Shown here in pieces: positions 39,097 through 48,103 of a stretch of 60,301 nt of DNA. The notes beneath the pieces are model-generated. The model saw only the letters and a program-made list of their open reading frames with translations. It made no database searches and was not told the origin of the DNA. Both the position numbers and the translations under genes were made by a program. Positions within the stretch are counted from its first letter, which is position 1. Every line of letters begins with the position of its first letter. Origin of the DNA: Bacteroidales bacterium (GTDB lineage: Bacteria > Bacteroidota > Bacteroidia > Bacteroidales > UBA932); the NCBI GenBank assembly GCA_024695285.1, contig JAILIM010000003.1, positions 1-60,301 of the forward strand, in the 5' to 3' direction.

Positions 39097-41643
39097 CTAC
39101 TCTTTTTTACGAATCACGGACACCGCCACCGATCCAATGACCAGCAGTATCAGAAGTATGGAGCACGCGCGGGAAAGCGCCTCGCCGCGCGCGTAGGAGG
39201 CCGGTTCGAAGCTCATCACGAGATGGTGGCTTCCGGCGGGCAGGTCGATGCATCGCAGGAGCTTTCCTGCCACCGGGCCGGCGCTGTCGGTCCCGCCCTC
39301 GTACAAGCCAATCGTCAGCTCAGTGCCGTCTTCGAGGTGCGCTACCCAGCCAGCCGGATAATACACCTCGCTGAACACGGCCCGGCCTCCCTCCGCCGAA
39401 TCAAAGGCGTACTCCAGGCGGTCCGGGGTATAAGATTCCAGCACCACGGAGCCCTCTCCCGACTCGAACCAGGCGTTGCCGCGGGCATAAGGATAACGCA
39501 GCGGCGCGTTCTCCTCGCCCACGATAATGTAGCGGCAGTTCAGCGACGCAAGGCTCTCCAGATACGGCAGCGCCTCCTCCGCCTCTGCCACCGTCTTAGC
39601 CCCTGAAATGGCCTTGCTCAGCACCGAAAGGTCCTTGTTGATACGCGCGTCGATGTATTCCTGGTAACGCTGCAGCTTGGCGGGCGAATAGCCACCGATG
39701 TTCTTATGCCAGTATGACGGATGCGAATCGTTGAACACGTTCACGGTCAGGTCCAGCACCCTGTAGGACGGGTCGGTGTCGGCAAGTATCATCTTGTCCA
39801 CCGGCCGCTGGTCGAACTGGCTCCTGAATGCCTTCGGAGTCACGAAATCGTCCGGCCCGAGGTACCTCTTGCCCACGATGAACAGGTCAGCAAGCACAAG
39901 AACACACACAAGGCCCGCCGCAGCCAGGCGCCTGTTCGATACCGGCTTCTGGAGGCTCGCAGAGCCGACGCAGGGGGTTTCGGGGGGTACGCCCCCCGTC
40001 CCCTGGGGGTGCGGGGGGATAGTATTCTTTGGGGCGCCAAAGGAGCCCCAAAGTAATAGCAGCGTCGCTGCTGCGACTAGCAGCAGCGATCGCAGCGTAT
40101 CGCCCCAAAGGAGCGAGTGGCGGTCTGCAGCAAGCGCATCCACGAGGATATCGGGCTGGCCGGCGTCGGACGCGCCCGTGAACAGGCCGAAAGCGCTCTG
40201 CATCAACGCCAGGAGCAGCATCAGGCCGAGGGTGACGCCCCCCGCCGTGAGCACCTGCCGGCGCAGCAGCTTGCCGTCGGAAGAACTCTTCACGATGCCG
40301 TCCAGCATCAGGAATCCGAGCACAGGCAGCGTGAACTGCAGCACCACGAGGGCCATCGAGACCGTGCGGAACTTATTGTAGAGCGGCGCGATGGCGAAGA
40401 ACAGCTTCGTAAACCACAGAAAATGGCTTCCGAGCGCCAGCAGCACCGCCAGCAGCGATGCGGCCACGGCCCACCATTTCTCCCGGCCCTTCCAGTAAAG
40501 GAGCCCCAGGATGAACAGGAACACGGTCACGGCGCCCATATACATAGGCCCGGCGGTGAACGGCTGCGGGCCCCAGTAGGTCGGAAGGTGCTTGCGGACC
40601 TGCTGCAGGTTGGGCTGCCCCGCACGCTTCAGCAGCTGCACCGTCTCCGAATTCATGGAGAGCGGGCCCGACGAAGCGCCGCCGTTGTAGTTGGGTATCA
40701 TCAGGTTGGGCAGTTCCTCCCAGCCGTACGACCACGCCGTGGCGTAGGCTATGTCGAGGCCCTTCGAAGCCTTGCCGCCCTCCGTGCCTTCGGAAGAAGA
40801 GCCGCCGCGCATCGAATAGGGGGTGTATTCCCATGTGGGAAGGAGCTTTATGGCGTTGGTGCCTATGCCGGCGAGGCCGAGCACCAGGAGCAGCGCGGAG
40901 GCTATCCAGAAGCCCTTCAGCGACTGCTTGCGCCGCAGCAGGGAGATAAACAGCACAACCACGTAGATGAGTATCATCAGCGCCAGGTAATAGGAAATCT
41001 GGGGATGGTTGGCCTTGATCTGGAACGACAGCGCCAGCCCGAACAGCGCCGCCCCCAGGGCCGTCAGAGGGGATAGCTGCGTAGCAGCGGAAGGGGAACC
41101 TTCCCCTTCTCCCCTGGGGGTGCAGGGGGATAGTTGTTTACCTAACGCGGAGCGGTAGGTAAACACCATGGCAGCGAAAACCCATGGCAGGAAAGCAAGG
41201 GCCTGCATCTTGGTGTTGTGGCCGACCTGAACGATCTGCACGTTGTAGGCGCAGAAGGTCACGGCTATGGCCCCTCCGGCCGCCACCAGCGGGCTGATTC
41301 CCAGCGACAGCATCAGCAGGAAGGCGCCCAGCAGCGAAATGAAGAAGTAGGTGGCAGGGCGCTTGCCAGTCAGGAGCAGGTCGTAGAGCATCTGGGTCCA
41401 GTCGCCCTTGGTGGAACTCTGGATGGAAGTGGCCGGCATGCCGCTGAACATGGCGCCGGTCCAGGCTGCGGGCTCGTCCGGGTGGGCCTTGTCCCACTCC
41501 AGCTTCTCGTGGCTCATTCCCTGCCAGCCGGATATATCGCTCTGGTTCACTATCTTGCCGCTAAGCAGTTCGGGCACGAAAGCATACGAAAGCACCAGGA
41601 AACCCAGCACTATGCCCAGACATATCAGGAGATTCTTCTTCAT
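39097..41643 (-). CDS. YfhO-like polytopic membrane protein with two in-frame repeat insertions
   Basis: 848 residues with 12 or more predicted membrane segments. The first luminal loop (ELLSGKIVNQSDISGWQGMS) and HNTKMQALAFLPW resemble the YfhO/GT-C-like family, often linked to glycosylation or lipid-sugar handling. The C-terminal soluble part is beta-rich (VYYPAGWVAHLEDGTELTIG). Residues about 168-186 (LSPCTPRGEGEGSPSAATQL) and about 539-561 (IPPHPQGTGGVPPETPCVG) are translated copies of a G-rich palindromic repeat. Both keep the frame and fall in loops, so the protein may tolerate them. It lies between the CpXC and SUI1 genes in the long operon. Confidence 0.82.
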   Translation of the reverse strand: MKKNLLICLGIVLGFLVLSYAFVPELLSGKIVNQSDISGWQGMSHEKLEWDKAHPDEPAAWTGAMFSGMPATSIQSSTKGDWTQMLYDLLLTGKRPATYFFISLLGAFLLMLSLGISPLVAAGGAIAVTFCAYNVQIVQVGHNTKMQALAFLPWVFAAMVFTYRSALGKQLSPCTPRGEGEGSPSAATQLSPLTALGAALFGLALSFQIKANHPQISYYLALMILIYVVVLFISLLRRKQSLKGFWIASALLLVLGLAGIGTNAIKLLPTWEYTPYSMRGGSSSEGTEGGKASKGLDIAYATAWSYGWEELPNLMIPNYNGGASSGPLSMNSETVQLLKRAGQPNLQQVRKHLPTYWGPQPFTAGPMYMGAVTVFLFILGLLYWKGREKWWAVAASLLAVLLALGSHFLWFTKLFFAIAPLYNKFRTVSMALVVLQFTLPVLGFLMLDGIVKSSSDGKLLRRQVLTAGGVTLGLMLLLALMQSAFGLFTGASDAGQPDILVDALAADRHSLLWGDTLRSLLLVAAATLLLLWGSFGAPKNTIPPHPQGTGGVPPETPCVGSASLQKPVSNRRLAAAGLVCVLVLADLFIVGKRYLGPDDFVTPKAFRSQFDQRPVDKMILADTDPSYRVLDLTVNVFNDSHPSYWHKNIGGYSPAKLQRYQEYIDARINKDLSVLSKAISGAKTVAEAEEALPYLESLASLNCRYIIVGEENAPLRYPYARGNAWFESGEGSVVLESYTPDRLEYAFDSAEGGRAVFSEVYYPAGWVAHLEDGTELTIGLYEGGTDSAGPVAGKLLRCIDLPAGSHHLVMSFEPASYARGEALSRACSILLILLVIGSVAVSVIRKKE
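39960..40023. repeat. G-rich palindromic repeat inside the YfhO-like gene, copy B
   Basis: GGGGGGTACGCCCCCC is a palindrome, followed by TCCCCTGGGGGTGCGGGGGG and ATAGT. Related to 41088-41133 and, inverted, to 48169-48212. Confidence 0.7.
41088..41133. repeat. G-rich palindromic repeat inside the YfhO-like gene, copy A
   Basis: AAGGGGAACCTTCCCCTT palindrome, then CTCCCCTGGGGGTGCAGGGG and GATAGT. It also carries a GGGGATAGCTGC block on its left. In frame with the gene. Confidence 0.7.
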
Positions 41644-41647
41644 ATCC

Positions 41648-42235
41648 TTATCCTAAAAATTTCTCCGCCCACTCCCGGTCGACCTGTACAAGGCCGCCCA
41701 TCCCGGCGGTTATCGAAGGATTGCGCCGCACTATGGCGCTGCAGTCCTCATACACGTTGAAACCCACGGCCAGCATCTGCATCTCCCCCTTCTCGGGGTA
41801 GGTGAAGATGATGTCGTGGTCGGCCCCGTCGATGCGCAGGAACTTCAGGTCCACGTCCTTGCCCAGTTCCTGGCGGGTCACGAACTTGCAGAACTCCATA
41901 GGCACGTCGTCGAGCCCGGCGTCGAAAATCTTCACCTTCTCGATCAGGCTGCCCACGTCCGGCACCAGCCGCCCCTGCACGCCGTCAAGCCCCTCGACTT
42001 CGAGCCTGCGGTCTGAAAGGCAGGCCAGCAGGTGCTCGTCCCGATAGACCATGGGGAAGCTCAGAAGTTCACGCTGGCCGCACTCAGGGCACTCCCGCAC
42101 GAACAGGGAGCCGTTCTTGACGGCCTCCTTCAGGTCGGGGTCGGCTGCGCCGTCCACTAGCCTCCAGGCCTGGACCTCATAGGCGGCCCCGCAGCGGGAG
42201 CAACGCACCTGCATCGATGTTTTCACTGAACTCAT
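41648..42235 (-). CDS. CpXC-domain protein
   Basis: 195 residues. Two CxxC pairs, VRCSRCGAAYEV near residue 12 and VRECPECGQRELL near 50, form the zinc-ribbon-like CpXC domain. The rest (DLKFLRIDGADHDIIFTYPE, MLAVGFNVYEDCSA) is alpha/beta and conserved mainly in Bacteroidota. Function unknown. The start may be MQVRCSRCG, seven codons downstream. It overlaps the glycosyltransferase gene by 4 bases and precedes the YfhO-like gene by 4. Confidence 0.75.
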   Translation of the reverse strand: MSSVKTSMQVRCSRCGAAYEVQAWRLVDGAADPDLKEAVKNGSLFVRECPECGQRELLSFPMVYRDEHLLACLSDRRLEVEGLDGVQGRLVPDVGSLIEKVKIFDAGLDDVPMEFCKFVTRQELGKDVDLKFLRIDGADHDIIFTYPEKGEMQMLAVGFNVYEDCSAIVRRNPSITAGMGGLVQVDREWAEKFLG

Positions 42236-43512
42236 AGTATTCCTGCAAGCTTTCCGGTCAGGGCCAGGCGGGAATAGCGGGCCACGTCCCCTTCGGTGGG
42301 GCCGTCCTCGCCCGCCAGGTGCCGCTCCCAGGCGCTCTCGATGAAGTTGCGCACCGGCTCTATCCTTTCCCAGTCGTACATCACGCCCGCTCCGGCGCCG
42401 TTCAGCACGCCGGCAGCCGCGCTGCCCTCCTGGCCAATGCCCAGCACAGGCCGCCGTGCCGCAAGATACTCGAATATCTTGCCCGGCAGCGCCTTGGCAT
42501 ACTCCGGCTCGTCGCGCAGTGGCAGCAGCAGCACGTTGGCGCTCTGCTGCAACTCCGTGGTCTCGCGGTGGGGCAGGTAGCCAAGGTTCTCCACATTATC
42601 GGAAAGACCCCTTGTGTTCAGGGCTTCGAATATTTCGGTGTCGGTCTTGCCGGCTAGGCGTATCCTCAACTGGCTCTTGAAGTTGCGGTCTTCGGCGCAC
42701 TTGCGGGCAAGCACGTCCCAGAGGCGCAGGGGATTGCCGTCGGAGGCGAAAAGGCCGGTGTGGACGAGGGTGAAGGTGTCGGCCGGCAGCACGGGCGGCA
42801 CGGCGGCGAAGTCCTCTTCGTCGAAGCCGTTGGTGACCAGGTGGACAGGCGTCTTGACGCGGGCCTGGAAGTCGGCGCGCACGGGGTCGGAGACTGCAAT
42901 CACGGCGTCTGCCTCCTCCAGCACCCGCTGCTCCATGCGCCTGTGCTTTGCCGCCGTCCAGGGGAAGAGCCCCATGTGCTTGAAGTAGTGCATCTCCGTC
43001 CACGGGTCACGGAAATCGGCCACCCAGCGCACCCCGGTGCGTTTTTTCAGCCTCATTCCGATGAGGTGCATGGAGTGCGGCGGGCCGGTGGTGACCACGG
43101 TGTCGACGGGGTGTTCCTTCAGGTACTTCTTCAGGAAGCGGACGGACGGGCCCACCCAGCCGACCCTGGGGTCGGGCACGAAGAGGTTGCCGCGCAGGCG
43201 TATCACAAGGCGCTGCTTGAAGGACTTCTTCTGCTGGTTCAGGGGGTTCACGCCGGCGCCCTTGTCGGAGGCCCCGAAGAACTTGTGGTAGATGGCGTAT
43301 GGCTCGCTGATGTGGCGCTTCAGGACTTCGACGCCCTCGGGAATCTCTGCGGCGAGCGTCTCGTCCACGGCAAGCTGTTCCGGGTTCTCGGGGGTATAGA
43401 TCACGGGCTCCCAACCGAAACGGCGGAGGTACTTGGTGAACTTGACCCAGCGCTGCACGCCGGAGCCGCCTGTCGGAGGCCAGTAATATGTGATTATCAG
43501 TACTTTCTTCAT
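42232..43512 (-). CDS. GT4-type glycosyltransferase
   Basis: 426 residues with a GT-B fold. The N-terminal Rossmann opening is VLIITYYWPPTGGSGVQRWV, and VVTTGPPHSMHLIGMRLKKR leads to WVADFRDPW. The C-terminal lobe has FTLVHTGLFASDGNPLRLWD and the nucleotide-sugar site LPLRDEPEYAKALPGKIFEY. This is the WcaI/GT4-like pattern for retaining transferases in envelope polysaccharide synthesis. Donor and acceptor cannot be deduced. It overlaps both neighbours by 4 bases, in a unit with the histidine phosphatase and CpXC genes. Confidence 0.88.
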   Translation of the reverse strand: MKKVLIITYYWPPTGGSGVQRWVKFTKYLRRFGWEPVIYTPENPEQLAVDETLAAEIPEGVEVLKRHISEPYAIYHKFFGASDKGAGVNPLNQQKKSFKQRLVIRLRGNLFVPDPRVGWVGPSVRFLKKYLKEHPVDTVVTTGPPHSMHLIGMRLKKRTGVRWVADFRDPWTEMHYFKHMGLFPWTAAKHRRMEQRVLEEADAVIAVSDPVRADFQARVKTPVHLVTNGFDEEDFAAVPPVLPADTFTLVHTGLFASDGNPLRLWDVLARKCAEDRNFKSQLRIRLAGKTDTEIFEALNTRGLSDNVENLGYLPHRETTELQQSANVLLLPLRDEPEYAKALPGKIFEYLAARRPVLGIGQEGSAAAGVLNGAGAGVMYDWERIEPVRNFIESAWERHLAGEDGPTEGDVARYSRLALTGKLAGIL

Positions 43513-44783
43513 CGTTTGTAGCCTTCAATCCGGGCCCGCAGCAGCTCCCAGTCGTAGTAGGGGCCGCTGAAGCTTTCAATGTTGCGGAGCTTGCGTTCCT
43601 GTTCCTGGTAAAGGAATTTGACTAGCACGTGGCCCTTGCAGTTGCGATAGAAAATGGCCTGCAGGTTGGAGCCCATGCAAAGCATCTCCCAGCCATGCCA
43701 TTTCGCGTCGATTTCATCAACGGACAGCCTGCTGCCCGGACCTTCGATGCCAAGCCAGGCGCAGAGGTAAAGCATGGGGTAGTCGTGGCCGAAACGCAGG
43801 TCGACGGCATATTCGCCGCCGGCTACGGCTTCGTCGGCTTTTTGAATGAAGTCACGGGCGAGGGCATCGTCGGGGGAGAAGCGGGCCTCGCCTATCTCGG
43901 CGCAGTGGCCGTAGCGCGCCATTATGTCGTGCTGCTCATAGGAGCAGAAGCGGTAGACGTATTCAAACGGCAGGCTCTTCAGTATCCTGTCATTTATGTA
44001 CCAGCAGTCGCTGATGGTGGCCGTGCGGAAGAGTGCCTTGTGGAAACGTTCCAGGCTGGGAATCAGGGTGCGGGCCACGGCCGGATCGGTGAACAGTACA
44101 TCCAGTATGCGGGTGCTGTCGCAGGGGGCGTCCCAGAGGTGGGCCTTGTAGGGCTTCTGTATCTCGCGGCATGCGGGAACCTTGGTGCCGGTGTGGGAAA
44201 TGTAGTCCATGAACCGCTCGCCGGTGTCGAGGGTCCACTGCACCTTCGGGCGGTCGGCGGCCACAGCGGTGGTCATGGCGTTCATGCTTATGATGCAGCG
44301 CTGGACCGTGCTGGAGATGGCGCGGATTTTCGGGGTGCCGCGAAAGACCTGCGGGAAGCGCTTCACCATCCTGTGGCCCATGTCAGAGTGCTCTTTCACG
44401 CCCCTCTGGGAGAGGCGGCCGTCCATGCCGTCCCAGGCGGCGTTGACCTCGCGGGTCTGCTCAAGGGCTTCGCGGCCGGCCTGGCTGAGTATGCCGAGGC
44501 TGTCGGCTTTCTGCAGCACGTCCGTTATCAGGATGTAGTAGGAATCACCCCAGCTGTGGCGGCTGCCATGGCGGGCGTAGTGGCTGATATAGAAGGGTTT
44601 GTAGCCTGCGGGAGGGGGCGTGTCGCGGAGGTCGCCGTGGAGGTAGGGGCAGTGGTTGGTGCCGCTTCTGGTCAGGTCTTCGCGCAGGGCGGCCTCAAGG
44701 CCGGGGTCAGCTTTCCAGAAATCCTGGGCCGCTGCCGTGAGGGCCAGGAAAAGCAGGGCGGCTATTGCTGTGATTCGTTTCAT
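43509..44783 (-). CDS. histidine acid phosphatase (branch 2, phytase-like), exported
   Basis: 424 residues from ATG 44783, which gives a signal peptide (MKRITAIAALLFLALTAAAQ). The catalytic motif ISHYARHGSRHSWGDSYY near residue 67 and the distal GHDYPMLYLCAWLG, with its His-Asp pair, define the clade-2 histidine phosphatases (phytases and glucose-1-phosphatase). It should remove phosphate from organic substrates in the periplasm. It starts 5 bases after the mutS stop and overlaps the glycosyltransferase gene. Confidence 0.9.
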   Translation of the reverse strand: MKRITAIAALLFLALTAAAQDFWKADPGLEAALREDLTRSGTNHCPYLHGDLRDTPPPAGYKPFYISHYARHGSRHSWGDSYYILITDVLQKADSLGILSQAGREALEQTREVNAAWDGMDGRLSQRGVKEHSDMGHRMVKRFPQVFRGTPKIRAISSTVQRCIISMNAMTTAVAADRPKVQWTLDTGERFMDYISHTGTKVPACREIQKPYKAHLWDAPCDSTRILDVLFTDPAVARTLIPSLERFHKALFRTATISDCWYINDRILKSLPFEYVYRFCSYEQHDIMARYGHCAEIGEARFSPDDALARDFIQKADEAVAGGEYAVDLRFGHDYPMLYLCAWLGIEGPGSRLSVDEIDAKWHGWEMLCMGSNLQAIFYRNCKGHVLVKFLYQEQERKLRNIESFSGPYYDWELLRARIEGYKR

Positions 44784-44787
44784 GCTG

Positions 44788-47397
44788 TCATTGTTTGCCG
44801 GCGCCGACTTCATCCTTCAGTTTGCGGAGGAGGTCGAAGGCCTGGAGTGGGGTCATGTTGTCGAGGTCCGCGCCCAGGAGCTGCTCGCGCAGGGAGGCAA
44901 GTGTCGGATCGTCGAGCTGGAAGAAGGAGAGCTGGACGCTGCCGTCCTCGGAAGTGTTCTTCGAGAGGGCGTCGGCGTTCTTTTCGCGGCGCTCGAGGTC
45001 CCGGAGGGTGCGCTCGGCGGAACGGACCACTTCCTGGGGCATGCCGGCGAGGCGTGCAACGTGGATACCGAAGCTGTGGGCCACGCCGCCGCGCTCGAGC
45101 TTGCGCAGGAATATGATGTCGTGGCCTTCTTCCTTGACGGCTATGTGCCAGTTGTGGACGCGCCGGAAGTGGTTCTCCATGTCGTTGAGCTCGTGGTAGT
45201 GGGTGGCGAAGAGGGTTTTGGCACCGTGACCGTGCTCATGGACGTATTCGATGAGTGCGCGGGCGATGGACATGCCGTCGTAGGTGGAGGTGCCGCGGCC
45301 GATTTCATCCATCAGCACGAGCGAGCGCTCGGAGAGGTTGTGCATGATCATCGAGGTCTCGAGCATTTCGACCATGAAGGTGGATTCGCCGCGGGAGATG
45401 TTGTCGGTGGCGCCGACACGGGTGAAGATTTTGTCGAAAACGCCGATTCTGGCCGATTTCGCGGGCACGAAGGAGCCTGTCTGGGCCATGAGCACTATGA
45501 GGGCCGTCTGGCGCAGCAGGGCGGATTTACCGGCCATGTTGGGGCCCGTGAGCACCATTATCTGCTCGCTCCGGCTGTCCATGGAGATGTCGTTGGGCAC
45601 GTATTCCTCGCCGGGGCCCATCAGCGTCTCGATGACAGGATGGCGGCCGGCCTTGATGTCGAAGGAGAGCGTCTTGTCCATCTGGGGGCGGCAGTAGTTC
45701 CGCTCGATTGCCTGGATGGCAAAGCCCTGGAGCACATCGAGCTGCGAGACGACGCGGCAGTTGGCCTGGATGTCCTTGATGCGCTTCTGGATATCGGCGA
45801 CGAGGGCCTGGTAGATGCCGGCTTCGAGCTCGTAGATGGAGCCTTCGGCTGAGAGTATCTTTCGCTCGTATTCCTTGAGTTCTTCGGTGATGTAGCGCTC
45901 GGAGGAGACGAGGGTCTGCTTGCGTATCCACTCGGGAGGCACCTGGTCGCGGTAGGTGTTGCGGACTTCGATGTAGTAGCCGAAGACGTTGTTGTAGCCT
46001 ATCCTGAGGGAGCTTATGCCGGTGCGCTCGGCCTCGCGGCGCTGCATTTCGAGGAGGTAGTCCTTGCCGCCGGTGGAGATGTCGCGGAGCTCGTCCAGCT
46101 CCCTGCTCACGCCGCGCGCGATGACGTCGCCCTTGCCTATCTGGGCGGCGGGGTTCTCAGCCATGGTGCCTTCGATGCGGGCGAGGAGGGGGTCGGTGTC
46201 CCTGAGGCCTTTGGCGAGCTTGTCGAGGGCAGCTATGCCGGTCTCCGATATGATGCCGCGGACGGGGGTCATCTGGCGCAGGGAGCGGGCGAGCTGCATC
46301 ACTTCGCGGGGGTTGATTTTGCCTGTGGCGGCCCTGGCGGTGATGCGGTCGAGGTCGCCGATGTCGCCGATACGGACGCGGAGGTCCTGCAGGGCCTCTT
46401 CGTTGTCGGCGAAGAACTGCACGCAGTCGTAGCGGCCGTTCAGGGCTGCGATGTCCATTATAGGGAGCGAGAGCCACTCTCGAAGCAGGCGGGAGCCCAT
46501 GGGGGAGGCGCAGCGGTCGAGCACGTCCACGAGCGCGACGCCTTCCCTGCCGGCGTTGCTCTGGAAGATTTCCAGGTTGCGGAAGGTGAAGCGGTCCATC
46601 CACACGAAGCTGCCTTCGTCGATGCGGCCGATGCTGCAGATGTTGCGGAGGCCTTCGTGGTGGGTCTGCTCAAGGTAGAACACGAGCGCGCCGGCGCTGC
46701 AGACGGCCATGGGATAACGGTCCACGGCGAAGCCCTTGAGGGAGGCGGTGCCCATCTGGCGGCAGAGCTTTTCGGTGGCAGCGTCCTGGACGAAGGCCCA
46801 CTCGTCGAGCGAGCTGATGTAGAAATCAGGGTAGCGCTCCTTGACGCTGCGGTAGATCTCCCGCTGGACGACGAGCTCCTTGGGGCGGAAAGAGTAGAGG
46901 AGGGTGCTGATGTAGTCGATGCTGCCCTGGGCCACCTTGAAGGTGCCGGTGGAGGCGTCCAGGAATGCGGCGCCGCATTCGGGCCCGTCGAAGCAGAGGC
47001 CGGCGAGCCAGTTGTGCTCCTTGCCTTCGAGCATCGTTTCGCCGAAGGCTATGCCGGGGGTGAGGATTTCGGTGACACCCCGCTTCACGAGCTTGGACTG
47101 GGCGAGCTTGGGGTCTTCGAGCTGGTCGCAGATGGCCACCTTATAGCCGGCGCGGACGAGCTTGGGGAGGTAGGTGTCGATGGCGTGGTGCGGGAAGCCG
47201 GCCATCTGGGTGTCGCCCTTGTCGCCGTTGGCACGGCGGGTGAGCACTATGCCCAGGACTTTGCTGATGGTCACGGCGTCATCGGAATAGCACTCGTAGA
47301 AGTCGCCCACCCTGTAGAGCAGGATGGCCTCGGGGTGCTGCGCCTTTATGGAGAAATACTGCTTGAGCAGGGGGGTATCTTCCGCTGTTTTCGCCAT
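44788..47397 (-). CDS. mutS: DNA mismatch repair protein MutS
   Basis: 869 residues from ATG 47397 (MAKTAEDTPLLKQYFSIKAQ). The mismatch-reading motif GDFYECYSDDA lies near residue 30. Connector, lever and clamp regions follow. The ATPase has Walker A TGPNMAGKSALLRQTA and Walker B SLVLMDEIGRGTSTYDG with a signature THYHELNDM. Full length and all catalytic residues are present. It binds mismatches and recruits MutL. It is the first gene of the ten-gene operon ending at yidD; the upstream extension is rejected because the promoter element falls inside it. Confidence 0.96.
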   Translation of the reverse strand: MAKTAEDTPLLKQYFSIKAQHPEAILLYRVGDFYECYSDDAVTISKVLGIVLTRRANGDKGDTQMAGFPHHAIDTYLPKLVRAGYKVAICDQLEDPKLAQSKLVKRGVTEILTPGIAFGETMLEGKEHNWLAGLCFDGPECGAAFLDASTGTFKVAQGSIDYISTLLYSFRPKELVVQREIYRSVKERYPDFYISSLDEWAFVQDAATEKLCRQMGTASLKGFAVDRYPMAVCSAGALVFYLEQTHHEGLRNICSIGRIDEGSFVWMDRFTFRNLEIFQSNAGREGVALVDVLDRCASPMGSRLLREWLSLPIMDIAALNGRYDCVQFFADNEEALQDLRVRIGDIGDLDRITARAATGKINPREVMQLARSLRQMTPVRGIISETGIAALDKLAKGLRDTDPLLARIEGTMAENPAAQIGKGDVIARGVSRELDELRDISTGGKDYLLEMQRREAERTGISSLRIGYNNVFGYYIEVRNTYRDQVPPEWIRKQTLVSSERYITEELKEYERKILSAEGSIYELEAGIYQALVADIQKRIKDIQANCRVVSQLDVLQGFAIQAIERNYCRPQMDKTLSFDIKAGRHPVIETLMGPGEEYVPNDISMDSRSEQIMVLTGPNMAGKSALLRQTALIVLMAQTGSFVPAKSARIGVFDKIFTRVGATDNISRGESTFMVEMLETSMIMHNLSERSLVLMDEIGRGTSTYDGMSIARALIEYVHEHGHGAKTLFATHYHELNDMENHFRRVHNWHIAVKEEGHDIIFLRKLERGGVAHSFGIHVARLAGMPQEVVRSAERTLRDLERREKNADALSKNTSEDGSVQLSFFQLDDPTLASLREQLLGADLDNMTPLQAFDLLRKLKDEVGAGKQ

Positions 47398-47423
47398 TTT
47401 CGTGAATTCTTTTTGCAAGAATT

Positions 47424-47431
47424 CAAATATA
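47424..47431 (-). promoter_or_regulatory. promoter -7 element of the mutS operon
   Basis: TATATTTG on the minus strand, 27 bases before ATG 47397. A GCCGAATTTGGC palindrome lies upstream near the expected -33 region. Confidence 0.65.
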
Positions 47432-47580
47432 GCGCTTTTTGCCGAATTTGGCAAAACTTGGTCTTTTTGCCGTGCGCAAAACGGCCCTCTCCTGCTCCCT
47501 CTTGCCACCCGGCCGTGCTTGCCGAGACACTTCCGTGCTTGAATCCGCAGCCTACGGCCACCACGGCCGGGGCAGCCGCG

Positions 47581-47668
47581 CCAATTGGGAACGTTATCGC
47601 CGATTTCCTTCCCAAATGACCTGTTTTCCTTCCAATCGGGAACGTTTTCGCCTATTTCCTTCCCAAAT
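47581..47668. repeat. two-copy direct repeat, 37-bp unit
   Basis: 47581-47617 and 47632-47668 differ at 3 of 37 positions. Each contains GGGAACGTT and TCGCC, then ATTTCCTTCCCAAAT. It lies between mutS and yraN. Confidence 0.8.
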
Positions 47669-47696
47669 TAGAGCGCGGCTGGGGCTTGGTGGGGGA

Positions 47697-48080
47697 TCAG
47701 ACGTAAATCGGGAGGAAGGCAGCGGGGAAGTATTCGATGAGAGGGGCGGGTTCGGCGAAGATGACGGTGAGGACGTCGAACTGGATTTCGAGGTTGGCGG
47801 GGAGGCCGGCCCTGGCGGGACCGTTGACGAAAGCGTTGGCGGCTCGGATTAGGCGCCGCTGCTTCTCCCGGTTGACTTTTGTCTCCGGCGGCGCTATAAT
47901 GCTTTTGCTCCGGGTCTTGACTTCAACGATATGTAACACCTTATCCTTCAGCGAGATGATATCCACTTCCAGATGCCCGGACCTCCAGTTCCGCCGTACA
48001 ATCCTGTGCCCCTCCCCTATCAGGAACGAGCACGCCTCCTCCTCTCCCCTCTTCCCAATTATTTGATTCCTTGTCTTCAT
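47697..48080 (-). CDS. YraN/UPF0102 endonuclease-like protein
   Basis: 127 residues from ATG 48080 (MKTRNQIIGKRGEEEACSFL). The nuclease-like core is visible: GHLEVDIISLKDKVLHIVEV, then KTRSKSIIAPPETKVNREKQ and RRLIRAANAFV. The D...E.K arrangement is that of restriction-endonuclease-like folds in UPF0102. Role unknown, perhaps in DNA processing or recombination. The preceding sequence up to 48757 has no gene, so upstream codons of the open frame are rejected. Confidence 0.9.
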   Translation of the reverse strand: MKTRNQIIGKRGEEEACSFLIGEGHRIVRRNWRSGHLEVDIISLKDKVLHIVEVKTRSKSIIAPPETKVNREKQRRLIRAANAFVNGPARAGLPANLEIQFDVLTVIFAEPAPLIEYFPAAFLPIYV

Positions 48081-48103
48081 ATAGTAGTTTTTGTTTCCCT
48101 GTC

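Noticed and set aside
43629..45116. Open frame spanning the histidine phosphatase and mutS on the other strand (495 codons)
   Set aside because: It crosses two clear genes and has no motif.
47398..47508. Extended N-terminus of MutS
   Set aside because: It contains the promoter and does not match the usual MutS start near the TPLLKQYF block.
47581..47668. CRISPR-like repeat-spacer unit
   Set aside because: Only two units, spacer of 14 bases, no cas genes.
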